Positions 1 to 28,300 of a stretch of 64,000 nucleotides of DNA are shown here, in pieces (the first letter of the stretch is position 1; every line of letters starts with the position of its first letter). A program made the translations under genes and the position numbers. The DNA is taken from positions 1 to 64,000 of the forward strand of contig JAVYIG010009844.1 in NCBI GenBank assembly GCA_035222895.1, in the 5' to 3' direction. This stretch comes from Strongylocentrotus droebachiensis (taxonomy: Eukaryota > Echinodermata > Echinoidea > Camarodonta > Strongylocentrotidae). The notes below the pieces were generated by a model, which was given only the letters and a program-made list of their open reading frames with translations, was not told where the DNA came from and ran no database searches.

Positions 1-119
1 GCAATGGATGGAAACAAGTGGGCGTCCAGAATATCCTCGATATTTGGCGTTATCAATGTTCCCATCTACACAAATTTAACCACAAATTTAACGAATTTCA
101 TCATGTTGCAATACTTATG

Positions 120-206
120 GCATGGAGGGTATATGTAAAGCGCTTTGAGAGGGCCTGCAGTCCTGAAAAGCGCCATATAAGAACGGACTATTATTATTAT
201 TATTAG
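120..206 (+). mobile_element. 3' end of a SINE-like repeat
   Basis: AAAGCGCTTTGAGAGG...AAAGCGCCATATAAGAAC followed by an ATTATTATT tail resembles the 3' end of the SINE at 22454 (GCGCTATATAAAAGC, ATTATT). The left part is outside what I can define. Confidence 0.5.
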
Positions 207-16175
<15,969 letters not shown>

Positions 16176-17160
16176 AATGTTACACTAATGTATTTTAGTA
16201 CCGCATAGCAATCATTAAGGAAACTTAGGACAAGTAATATGATCTAAGAAATATCTGTTTTTAATCATCAAAAGTGAAAGGTGACAAACAAATGCAAGTA
16301 ATCAAGCAAAACATCAAAGTATGTGAACTTTACATCGGCCTTTATAACATGCACGGATTTAGAAAATGATTTATACATGTACAATTACAATGTATTTGTC
16401 TTGCCATGGAAATTTAATCTAGTCATGGATTCTGCTTTTCCCAAAAGGGATGAATGAGTTATTCAATTTACCTTTCTAATGATGCATTTCAATAGGATAT
16501 AATAATATATTAATACTTAATGCTGCAGAGCATCGCCATGTCGGGCAATCCTCTAGTAAGCTGTAAACTCTTTTAGAATGGTCTCGGAGACCAATTTCAA
16601 AGAAAACGTATGGAATACAACCATGGCAGTGGCATAGATATATTCACTAGTATTATAATAGTTATATAAGTTCTGTCTAATGTGAATAGGCCTATGCAAT
16701 AATTTGAAAAGAATATGAAAACGAAAAGCAAAGTAAGTTTAACCTTGGGATTAGCATATGCAATTCGATTTTGTTTCATTACAGAGAAAAGTCTCTTTCC
16801 TTACTTCAATGTGTCGCAAACCATCATTACTCTGTCGTTTTTTTTTCTTTACTTTTTAATACTATCATGTCCATATGGAGCAAGTTATAATTATCAACAC
16901 ATTATGTAAAAGTTGGGAGAAGTGGTTGAAAGGAAGTAGGTTTGTAATATTTTCTTGCAGTCTGCCACTTTAAACTATTTAGCTTCGTAAGGCATTGATG
17001 AATCGTGATGATAATAACAAAATAATGTTTTATTACTGAATCTGAAATTATTGCATGTGCACATATGTATCTTTGTCACGTTGGTATTGGAATGTACTCT
17101 GAAATATTTGTCTGAAATAATCATGAATGACAATAAATTTGTGCAATTTTCAAGATTCGT
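16176..17160 (+). other. Probable 3' UTR of the GH13 gene with poly(A) signal
   Basis: AT-rich sequence follows the GH13 stop codon. The first AATAAA downstream is at 17132-17137, which would give a 3' UTR of about 0.96 kb. No other coding signal is visible in this stretch. The transcript end is inferred. Confidence 0.5.
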
Positions 17161-17609
17161 TTCAACTACTAATTTGGGATTTGTTTTTGTCAGAGTCACA
17201 TCATTCGCATGCGATACTAGGCCGAAATATTTGTTTATTTCGTTCGTGGGTATTTTCCGCTGAAACTACATCTGGGTTCACTGAAATTCTCTCCTTCAAT
17301 ATGAGAGCGTCCAGAGACAAATTGGAAGAAAAAAAACTTCCCCAAGCAGATGTCTAAGGCGATCCGATCTGCTACCCTCTGTTGTGTCCAGGCGCACCGG
17401 AAGCAGTTTTGGAATGGGGGGAGGGGCACACATTTCAGAGGTCTCACCTTTTAGGGGTAGAGGCGTAATGCGCAAAAAGATTTTGGGGAAAATAAAATCT
17501 GCATCTCCACCACTCTTACATGTTACATGCAGGCCTCGCGGAACGTTTTCAAGGAGGAGATTTAACGATCGGGTAGAGTATAGCGAACGAAGCGAGTGGA
17601 GCATACATT

Positions 17610-17945
17610 GGTGTGGGGTCCAGGGGTGGAGCCAACGGAAGTTCAGGGGGGGGGGTTAGACATTAAATAACGGTCAGATAAGCATAATTATTTAGACACT
17701 TTATTTGTGACACTGGCAGGTCAATAATTGGTGTGGGGTCCAGGGGCTGAGCCCATGAAGCTCAGGGGTTTTAGGCATTTAGTTATGGTCAGAAGCTCCT
17801 ATGGCGGACCCCTGGATGCTCATCTGATGAGCATCCAGGGGTCCGCCATAGGAGCTCAGGGGTTTTAGGCATCTAATTACGGTCAGATGAGCATATTTCG
17901 ATACCTTATTTGTGACACTGCTAGGTTGGCGGGGGGGGGGGGGTC
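17610..17945. repeat. Degenerate tandem and inverted repeat cluster
   Basis: GTGTGGGGTCCAGGGG(T/C)(G)GAGCC...GGTCAGAT is repeated about three times, with an embedded palindrome at about 17791-17851 (GCTCCTATGGCGGACCCCTG and its complement around GCTCATCTGATGAGC). Confidence 0.8.
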
Positions 17946-18414
17946 CAGGGTGCTTCTCTGGCTTACTTATTGTTGTTTAGTCACATGACACTATCCTTTT
18001 TTAAATCCTAGTCATGTTAGATTGTAACACAGTAAGTTATCCAGGCCACCACCACAAACTTATAACAGCACCGAACACCAGAAAAAAACCAACACTATCG
18101 CCTACGAAAACCCAACAAAAACACAACCACTACCAGTACCATACATTTTGCACCTTCAACTAGGGTGTCTTTTCTAGGGGGCACTTGCTCCCCACCCCCT
18201 CCCCCCCCCCCCCCCCAAAAAAAAAAAAAAAAAAAAAATGATGATAGATATAAATTCGTGATGATCCGTGCATACTATGAGCGTTAATATACGATTAATC
18301 CTCCATCCTTCGGAATAATGGATTAGTGCCCCTGCCATCTACCCGAACAACGTTTATCATCTTTTAACTAAAACCAGAGCAATAATCTCTATCCCCATCA
18401 TCACTATCTACTTT

Positions 18415-18655
18415 TTACAACTTCGGTAAGAGCAGCCCTGCGATTGGTGATTTCGCCGGTGCACTTCGGACCAATGGCGTTTACTGACGTCTAGAGTGGG
18501 CGTGGTCGAATTGAGCTCGAGAGCACATAGGAATGGGCACCGAGGGAGAGTGTTTCTGAACGCCATAGCGCCACGGTCTGCAGAAGCGTTAGTACGGTAT
18601 TCAGTGGCACGAATCAGGTAAGAAAAGAACGAATTGTAGATAGTTACACTTCGAG
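18415..18655 (+). pseudogene. Degraded duplicate of GH13 exon 10
   Basis: This stretch aligns with 15970-16185 of the GH13 last exon, with shared runs such as GGTGCACTTCGGACCAATGG and GAGTGGGCGTGGTCGAA (exon 10 has GTGGGCGTGGTCGAA). The alignment continues past the original stop position to the matching GTTACAC. The copy has indels and in-frame stops, for example TGA right after the GGCGTTTAC segment, so it cannot encode the C-terminal beta domain. No recognisable upstream exons accompany it. It is either a remnant of a tandem gene duplication or a segmental copy of only the 3' end. Confidence 0.85.
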
Positions 18656-18853
18656 GGGTATGGGAGGGACTGAGGGGCACTTCTCAATTACTCAAATTTT
18701 ATCGAGGGTTTTCATTAACTTTGCATCCCGGATATAGGAAGAAGGGAGTGAAATAGTATTTTGAATGTTTACAAATTTAGCATTTAGTTGGGGTTGGGAG
18801 GGGGGGGGGGGGGTTCCAAGCACGGCACTAACGTCCTTTTTGAAAGATATTAA

Positions 18854-19220
18854 AGGTAAAGACCAGTAATGGTCATGCGATTGCATTGTGAAAGAAACGT
18901 TGTGGAATCGATCAGAAAAGGTTGATCATCTAGCATCTAGCATCTGCAAGGTTCTGGAATCATCAAAATGATAAGAAATTTGGCCCATTCTTCGTAAAGT
19001 TACAAGCACTATACACAGAAAGATGTATATGGGACTACCCTATATCTCTCACAAGACCATGAGAGAAACAAATTTACCAAATATATGAATTAGTAGGCGG
19101 TTTCCCGGCAAATTTTTTATCATCATATCTTAGTCAAAACATATTCTTTCACATGATTGGTAATGAGAGCTTCCATTTCATTTTTTGAAATTGGGGCGTT
19201 ACCAATACTGGTCTTTACCT
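18854..19220. mobile_element. TTAA-target MITE, AGGTAAAGACCAG termini
   Basis: The inverted ends AGGTAAAGACCAGTAATGG and CCAATACTGGTCTTTACCT are flanked by TTAA at 18850-18853 and 19221-19224. The size is 367 bp with no coding capacity. Confidence 0.8.
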
Positions 19221-21199
19221 TTAACATGCAATTGCCAATCTCCAAACAAGTGGAAATACTGCAGGGCCCGCAAGAATAACAGGCTACCCTGGGTAAATAA
19301 CCCAAATTATTATTATTACTTAAAAGAATATGATTGGAATGTGCATTAGTATATTTTTGTAAAGAATCTATAATACCAATAATTTTTTTTCAATTTTTCA
19401 GCTGCTGTTTATAATTTGAAAATTGTGTTTATCAATGTTCCTCGTTTTCTAACTTTCTATCTTTCATCTCCCCTCCCCCTATTCTCTTTTTTTTCCTTCT
19501 CTCTCTCTCACTCTGTATGTCCCACTACTAACCCTCATCATCTCTTCCTCTCTCTCTCTCTCCCTCTCCATTTCAACTTGTTTGTCCATTCATCCCCCCA
19601 AAAAGCAAGTTGTCATCCAATAACATGAAAACAAGACTTTCAAGTAGTCAACCTAGTGATGATGACGAGACCACTGCTCTACCACCTAGTCACTTTGCCT
19701 TCTTAAAGAATTACCTAAATGTATGGTTAAAACCAGAGATTTAAATGGCAACACAATAGGGTATAGATAATGTCCTTAGATCATTTCTGGAAAAGCTTTG
19801 CAATCATGAGAAACACACAAAATCAAGAAGTATGCACCAACAGAGACAAAAATAATAACATAATCAAAGCACATCTGATTTGTTGGATGGAATCTAAGTG
19901 AAGTTTTAATTTTGAAACAAGAAATGGGATTTGTGGGGATAAATTGCCCAAAGCGAACTATTCATATTAATTTTTCCCTTCCAAACTGAATATCATCCAC
20001 CAGACAAGATGAACGGGAACTTACACAATTGTGTTGTTTTTTTACAGAATTTTGTACAAGACTTCTTCTTATTCTTTGAACAAGAAGAAATCACTTTTTC
20101 ATTTTTTTTTCTTCCATTTTTTTTTCTTCTTCATAGAACAGCTGCAGCTTTTAAATATGCAGAAGCAAGAAACAGAGTCAAAGGGTTTATACATAAATGA
20201 TGCACATGTCACAAGACCTTACACTTTAGACAATTCAAAATGTTCCAGACTTACAAAGAGAAATTCATTTTCATCCCTACTTTATCCAAACATAGGTTAT
20301 TCATTTTTCTGCCGATTGATTTATATATTTACAATCCTGTTCATTGTACAGCGCACACCTACAAAGCATGTTGAACGACTGAGCTTAAAGAAAGCACAAT
20401 TCAAGAAAGGACAACTTTACGCCCTTTCTCCAAACACATGCTTTCTCCTATACAAAAATTCTGAAACCGTGATTTTCATACAAATACATGTACATCGAAA
20501 AAGGAACAATTACGACATGTAGTTTGAATATCTTCAAAAATTCTTGTGCATCCCAGTTTTCAATCTTTTATCCAACTACTTTTTACACTGTTTGTGACTG
20601 TACAATTTATTCTTCAGCTATGAGAGAAAAAACAAAAACAATGAATACCGACCCAACTATTTAACAAATATTTATCACAATTACTCCAGTGCATTTGAAC
20701 AATAAATTCAATCTAGCAGGTGGTCCATTCACAACCAAATTCTGATTCGAATCGGGTCATTCTCATTTATATCTCTTCTTTCCTAAGAGTCAATTGATTG
20801 AAAAACAGAAATTATGAATGTAAAGGACTTATTAGGTAGCATATATGGTGTTAAAAAAGCAACACAATAAAGAAGTACAGTACAAAAACTATTTTAGGCT
20901 ATCTGTAAGCTCGCATTACTAATACATGGTTTTTCTTCTTTCCTTCCAATGAAATTCTGAACATCATATCACGGTGCAAGATATGTACAAATGTTTACTC
21001 TTTTTTTTTTACAACACTTGAGAAAACAGGTCATCATCAGAATAATATAAATGAGAAAATGATAAAAACTTGGGAAATACACACGGCTAATTGTTGATTC
21101 ATTTGGAAATACACAGTAAAAAAAAAAAAAAATTACGTCACAAAATGTTAATCTGCATGTACTGTTTTTGTTAATACATACTTCTTTCTGCTTATCCGA

Positions 21200-22317
21200 G
21201 ACCCTTCATCAAAAGAGAATCTAAATTTTATTTTGTTCCCCTGTAACCGCCTTGTTTGACCACAAAACCATTCCTATAAATTTGGGATATTTGAAAGGAT
21301 TCTGAAGCCTCCCTCCCTCACTGTATATTGCATCCGTCCAATTTTTTCATTTTTTCTAGAAAAAAAATTGTTTTTCTCTCTCAGATTTCCTGAATAAAAA
21401 AAAGTCTTTTCTACCCACTGACGATTCTTCCAACGCAGCTACAAAAACAATCTATACAATGGATCATGCAGTACTTGAAAAACTTAAATATCACATAATT
21501 TGTCATAATAAACACATTTCAAGTCGGCCTTTTCCCCGGATACGATATATTCCAATAATGCTTACATTAACCTGAATTTCAGAAAACACCGGTAGAGAAG
21601 AATACACACAGTAGTCCCCAGTCTTCACCAAATTAAATAATTAGAAAAGGTGAGCGGTTAATCAATGTGGCAAAAGAATCCTTGGGATCCAAATGCATGC
21701 ACATCATATAGTTTGGTTGGGAACATGCATGTGATGGTCTAACAAACTTTGCAAATCCTAAAAATTGAAGTACCTGCTCGGCAGGTCTACTGCTAAACCA
21801 AAAGGTTTTGCAAACATCGAAAATTGCTCAGATCTAAGAACGTTGCATGCTGCAAAACGATTGCATCACAACTTACACCATACAGAATTGTTGTTATTCG
21901 CAAAAAGGTTTTCGCAGCAAAAGCCATTGTCTAAATTTCACTAAGTCTCATGCCGCAAAATATTCTGTTTTTTTCAGTAGTCACACGTTCCCCAGACTGG
22001 TATACAAAAATTCAGGCCAGACTTGAATAAAAAAGAAACTATTTAACTTTACAGGGAATGATCAATTGGCAGCACATTACATGCTACTTGAATCATCAAT
22101 TTTTTTCTTCTCATATCAGAATTCCAAGAATGCTGCGCAAAGTCCAGACTTTGCTCACTGAATTTATATATTAAAAATAAAAAATAAACAGGACGATTGA
22201 AGACGCATGGAAACACGGAGAGAAAATCTTTATACAATACAGTTCTTGGTGTAGCATGAACTTATGAACAGAGTTTATGACAAGAGAGTTAGTCTCCACC
22301 GTCGTCGCCACCATCGT
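21200..22317 (-). other. Probable 3' UTR of SET with poly(A) signal
   Basis: Reading the minus strand from the SET stop, the first AATAAA is at 21227-21232 (TTTATT on the plus strand), giving a UTR of about 1.1 kb. A second signal is at 20606-20611. The sequence is AT-rich and unique, with no ORF of note. The end point is inferred. Confidence 0.45.
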
Positions 22318-25300
22318 CTAGACTACCCCGTCATCATCGTCGTCACCTTCCACCTCCTCGACTATGTCACCTTCGATGTCCTCATCGTCATCGTCATCCT
22401 GCAGAGACGGGATGAGAAAAGAAGCAAGAAATCAAATATACTGTTTAACATTCGTGGTCGAGTGGTTAAGGCGCTTGACTGGAGATGGAAAGGTTGAGGG
22501 TTCGAATCCCGACACGGCACTAATATCCTTTGGCAAGATATTAACCTAAACTTGATACTCTCTATCCAGGTGTTAGATGGGTACCCGGTAGGATGCGACC
22601 GTCATTGTTGGTCAAACCGTTTTTTGAGCGTCGAGTAACGCCTGGCTGGAATGCTCCCTAGGGAGTAGAGATTGTGCACTCAGTGTGTGCGGGCAAGCAC
22701 TGAATCCAATGACCGGGGTAATAGTATATCTGCAAAGCGCTTAGAGACGTCCGAGATGTATTAAGCGCTATATAAAAGCTGAATATCATTATTATCCATA
22801 TTACACTCCTTGGGATCAAGGAAATGAGCTTCTTATATTGAAAATTAGTTATATGAAATCTAAAAACGAAATTCTACGATGAAAAAATGTGCTACAATGT
22901 ACCTGTCTCAGAGGTTAATAAGCATCATCTAATGCTTAACCTGACAGGAGATGCCATGGTACAGTGGGAGATCAAATTGACTCTCTATCCACGGGTCCAG
23001 GGTTCAAGCCCAGCCCGGCACTAACATCCTCTGGCAAGATTTGAATCAATATTTGCTACTCTCTACCCAGGTGTATAACTGGGAACAGGAAATTGCTGGG
23101 GGTAATAATGATTGCACAGCCTTCAGGAAGAAGAGCATAATTGCTGATGAGGCTGTCCCAGTTTTAAAAAAATAATAGTAATATCATAGATCTGGTGATG
23201 AAATTAAATTATAAAAGGTACTGGCTTAACCCTTTAAAGTTGATACTCTAAGCAAATAAATGTCGCTTAATTTGTTACCTACGGCAAGTATATGTTATTT
23301 TTAAGTTTTTCAATTACTTAGTATATTACACAAAAATTCTGTCTATTCGAAATTCTCAATTGAAATGTCGAAAATATCTGCCTCTCTTTGCATAGAAAAT
23401 CAGTCACGGCGCTGGTCTACTATTTATGACCTCACGTCCGGGAAAGAGTATATTCACGTACCCGGATGTTCCATAGCAAACGTGTGCAGAGTGATACGAT
23501 TTTCTGCATATTTTTGTTTCAAAGGCTGAAAAGTCTAATAAATCATAATTCTATGTACAATTCTTTACCTTCCCCTAGTACTTCATAGTATTAATATCAA
23601 TTCCCCTTTTAAAAATTATGACATATACATGCCAACGATGTGCTATTAGTCGATATTTTCACCATGTAATTTTGGTTTTGGTGTTGAAATCGGCCCAGGC
23701 ACGGAGTGAACAGTAGCTGTCTACCGATGCACAGTTCATTACCATACACTACAGCGATCTCCCGATGGTTTCTTCTTCCTTTTTCCCATGTCTTTCGCCT
23801 TCCTTGGCCCTGATCGAAGATCCTTCATCTACCAATTCTGACACCGGTAGTCAGGAGCAAGTCTTTGTTAGTTGTTTTTCTTAGCTGGCAACGTCGCTTT
23901 CATTCTCTTGCAATTGCCGATAAACATATAACTAGCGCACATACGTTCCATCACAAGCAAGCAGCGCCTAGAGCAGCGGCTTGGTCTTACCTCCCGATTC
24001 TGCTCGCTCCACGAACGTTCATGCAAGAGCCGCATATCACTCGCCAAAATATTATAGAGGAAGCGCGCTTGCATGATCTCGTTCAAGTTTGATATTTTAC
24101 AACATAAAATGTTTAACTGGTACTGTATCCTTTTTTGATGCAGTCACACACATCTATGATAAGTACTAATCATAGTTCTAGACCTATTCGTTTTACAAAA
24201 CTGCTCCTGTACCTTATCTGATGACAATATAATGCATCCGCCTATTCATACGTGCACGATTTAACTTTAATTCCTAAGCAGTAAACTCGTCTTAAATCTC
24301 TACCAAATAGGTGAATATGAGGATATAAAAAGAAATCAGCGACTGGAAAATGTTGCTTCGTTATTCTTCATTTAAATGAAAACAGAAAATCCATCAAATA
24401 TACTCCTTAACAACAACAAATCTAAGCTCTGACAGGATAGCATTTACGTAGGGATATCACTGCCATTCACTCTCACTGAGCCCATGAGTCCCGTTCGTGA
24501 CGTCACGGATAGAGGCCCGAATCTACGTGCACTTCCGGGTTTTAGACTTAGATATTTTGGTAGAGTTTACTCGAATAAATTCATTATTCTAAACTTGTTT
24601 TGTCGGGTGGACACCATTTGGTGTTATTATTGGGGTTAAAAGCTTTCTATTTATTTAATTATCTCAGTATTTGGGATTTTCTTAGAGTATCAACTTTAAT
24701 AAGGCCAGTTGTTTTGACGGTCCCAAAGTCTGGGTATTCCCCTTCCCCATCTCTTTCATAGAGCAACAAAGAAGTATGAAAGTTTGCATGTGGATAGATC
24801 TTGATCTTGATTTTGTCTAACCCTACATAACTACCTGTATTAACATATTCCTAGTGACAATTCTGCAACATTACAAAGGTAGCCAATGGTTTAAATTCTA
24901 TCCCAATCTGAAGGGGAGCAACATCAGCATGCCATTGACCAATATCATTCTCAATCTCATAATAATTGGACATAACCTTCAGCATAACTGCCCTATCACT
25001 TCGTTGAAAAAAGAAAACCGTTACTAATCAACTTCTGCATTTCTTTTTACTTGGGCACTTACCAAGGTAGTTTAAAGATAAATTCAACTTACATCATCAT
25101 CGTCATCCTCTCCTTCGATGTCATCCTCTCCTTCGATGTCATCCTCACCGCCATCGCTACCATCCAAGTCATCTTCGCCGTCGAGGTCATCGTCATCCAG
25201 GTCGTCATCGTCCTCTCCCTCATCGTACTCGTCCAGGGCTTCAAGCTCCCCGCTGTCCATGATGTCACTCGTTCCCTCATCCTCTGCAGGAGGCACCTGT

Positions 25301-28300
25301 GGGTTCGCGGAAATTATTTTTGTTATCGAAAACATACCCAAACACTTAATTGTAATTCACTTCTGCCACCTTATCGGTCAGCGTACAGGCAGTTGCATAG
25401 TACTGAAACCACAGTTAAGAATAAAGAATGACTTACTGATGGCCATGTATAATCAGAAAGTTAGTATCTTATTCCTATTAGACTTTAGTAGTCAATTTGA
25501 TACTACAATCATTCTTGCTTTTTGGAAATATTATGGTGATGGTCAAAGATGGGTAAAGTCATATTTGGCAGACAGACAGACATCAAAAGATTGAAATTGA
25601 TGTCATCTCTGATGCTTTTCCATTACTCTTTTGGGTCCCACAAGGGTCTCAGCTTGGTCCTTTATTATTCACTCTGTACACAGGCACTCTCATTACCTAA
25701 TCCAAAATAAATTCTGTGAAATATCATGCCACTGCTAAGCAGGTGACATACAGATGTATTTGTCTTCTAGGCCTGAAGTACTTGCTCAAGAGCAAAGCAT
25801 CTCAACAATAAGAAGCATGTGTCATTATATTCAAAACAAACTCGTGCTAAATAACGGCAAAACTAAATTGTTGCTTGGCACTTCTAAACAAGTACCAAAA
25901 CTAAATTTCAATGGGGTATCTGTCAGTTCTTCATAAAACCATCACTCGGTGCAAGAAATCTTAAAGAGTATTTTTTGATGAACATTCAAATATGGAAGCA
26001 TAAATTACAAACATAGCCGACACATAACCTCCAACGTGTTCCAAAATATTTTGATCAGGACAGTATTAGAATAATTGTTCAAGCTTGCATCACTATTACG
26101 TTACATTATTATAAAGGGTTATTGTATGGACTCCCAGACTCCCACATAGGGTGACTGCAGCAGGCCCAGAACACTTGTTTAATACTGATTTGTGGTTGTT
26201 TTTCATTCTCACGGATCACCCCTCTTTTAAAAGATCTGCACTGGCTACTAGTACCCGGAAAGAATATTATTCAAGATTATGTTTGATTATCAATAAATCA
26301 CTGTTCGCAAGTCTCACAAACATACTAACAACCTGCAGCTCCCGAGAGGCTGAGAGACCCTATTATTGCTAACCCAAACGCATACAACAACTAGATGGAT
26401 TTCGACTGCGCGCAGTCGAAAATGATGCCTCCGTCATAGAGCAATTTTACAAACCAAAACAGAAGAAATTTTTCAAATTCAAGTTCAATTGTAATCCATT
26501 GACAGGTTCTCAGAATATCGTGATTACAAGCAATTTCTCATATACATATATGACCCTTTGATCTTTGACCTCATGACCCTAAAATCTACTCAGTTCATTG
26601 GCTCTGCAAGATGTCCTGAGTTAAATAGTAATCCATCTGTCAGTTCTAATGAGAATGCGTGAACAAGCTATTTTTGCATACATAATGAGCCCATGACATT
26701 TGACCTTATGAACCAAGAATCTACTCAGTTCATTGGCTCTGCAAGTTACATACATGACCTAATTTTGGCAGGAATCCATCAATCGGTTCTTGAGATAACG
26801 CGATCACGAGCTGTTTTTGCATACATAATTTGCGCTGTGGCCTTTGACCTTTGACCTCATGATCTCTAAATCTAATCAGTTCATCGGCTCTGCAAGTAAC
26901 ATACATGACCTAAGTTTGGCAGCAATCCATCAATCGGTTCTTGAAATAACGCGATCACGAGCTGTTTTTGCATACATAATGAGCCCTGTGACCTTTGACC
27001 TTTAACCTCGTGACCCCAAAATCTAATCAGTTCATTGGCTCTGCAAGTAACATACATGACCTAAGTTTGGCAGCAATCCATCAATCGGTTCTTGAAATAA
27101 CGCGATCACGAGCTGTTTTTGCATACATAATGAGCCCTGTGACCTTTGACCTTTAACCTCGTGACCCCAAAATCTAATCAGTTCATTGGCTCTGCAAGTA
27201 ACATACATGACGTAAGTTTGGCAGCAATCCATCAATCGGTTCTTGAAATAACGCGATCACGAGCTGTTTTTGCATACATAATGAGCCCTGTGACCTTTGA
27301 CCTTTGACCTCGTGACCCCAAAATCTAATCAGTTCATCGGCTCTGCAAGATACATACATGACCAAAGTTTGGCAGGAATCGATCAATCGGTTCTTCAGAT
27401 AACGCGATCACAAGAACGGGACGTACGTACAGACGTACGTACAGACGTACAGACGTACGGACAACCCGAAAACCTAATGCCTCCGGCTACTTCGTAACGG
27501 AGGCATAAAAATAACATTAACTGTAGAATAAGGCTGTGCACAACAGTGTAATGAGGTACCTGAGTACACTCCCAGGCTCACAAGCGGATACTCGAATATT
27601 CGGACGCCATGTTTTTTTATAATTTTTTATTATTTTTTTATTTTTTTTTTATTTTTTTTTATTTTTTTATTTTGTTTGTCTTTTTTTTCTTTTTTTTCTT
27701 TTTTTGCCACTACCATACCACTCGGCAGTTTCCCAGGTCCTGAAAGGTGAGTTTGACAGTGCTTGAGTTGGGAAACATTTTTACCGACGGTACCATGCCA
27801 GCGGCCGTCGCTCTCTTTGGCACGGGTAAGCGTGGGCCTGGCCTTTTTTTTTTTTTTTTGCGGCCGAATATTCGGGTACGAGAAATCGTACCAGAGTACT
27901 TGTCAACCGTGCGGGTACTCGAGCATTTGAGTACCCGTCGCAGCCTTTCTGTAGAATAACTTGAATATGTTTATATCAAATTTATAAGTACATCTTTTCA
28001 TTTAAGATATTAAGCATATCAGGAGATCTTGCAGCTCAGTAGGATATATTTGCAGTGTCTACGCTTTATAAATGTAAATCATTATAATAATGGTATCATT
28101 ATAATAATGGTAGTATGACATAACATCGTGTTAGAAGCACTTTCTTTTTCAAGTCATCTGCACTTTCCTTTGTCTGTAAAGTATTCTAACCTCAATATTA
28201 TATTACTTTTATTAATACTAAAGATTACATATAAATCATAGTCAGACCCAGCCCCCACCTCCATATCACCACCACCACCACATCTCACTACCACCACACC

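Larger units (their letters stand above)
16176..22317. other. Non-coding interval between GH13 and SET (convergent genes)
   Basis: The two genes point at each other here. Besides the UTRs, exon 10 remnant and repeats listed separately, it holds CT-rich tracts at 19440-19570 and poly-A/T runs. ORFs of up to 163 residues at 20000-20520 are low-complexity and unsupported. Confidence 0.5.

Noticed and set aside
22454..22520. Possible tRNA gene with A and B boxes
   Set aside because: The head runs into a long non-tRNA body with an ATTATT tail and has a diverged sister at 22955, so it is a SINE rather than a tRNA gene.
23865..24092. Short ORFs on both strands inside the 1.46-kb TTAA element as a transposase remnant
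   Set aside because: Overlapping 72-75 residue frames with no catalytic motif.
26590..27420. CRISPR-like regular repeats
   Set aside because: The repeats are 151-bp head-to-tail monomers without unique spacers, in a eukaryotic genome.
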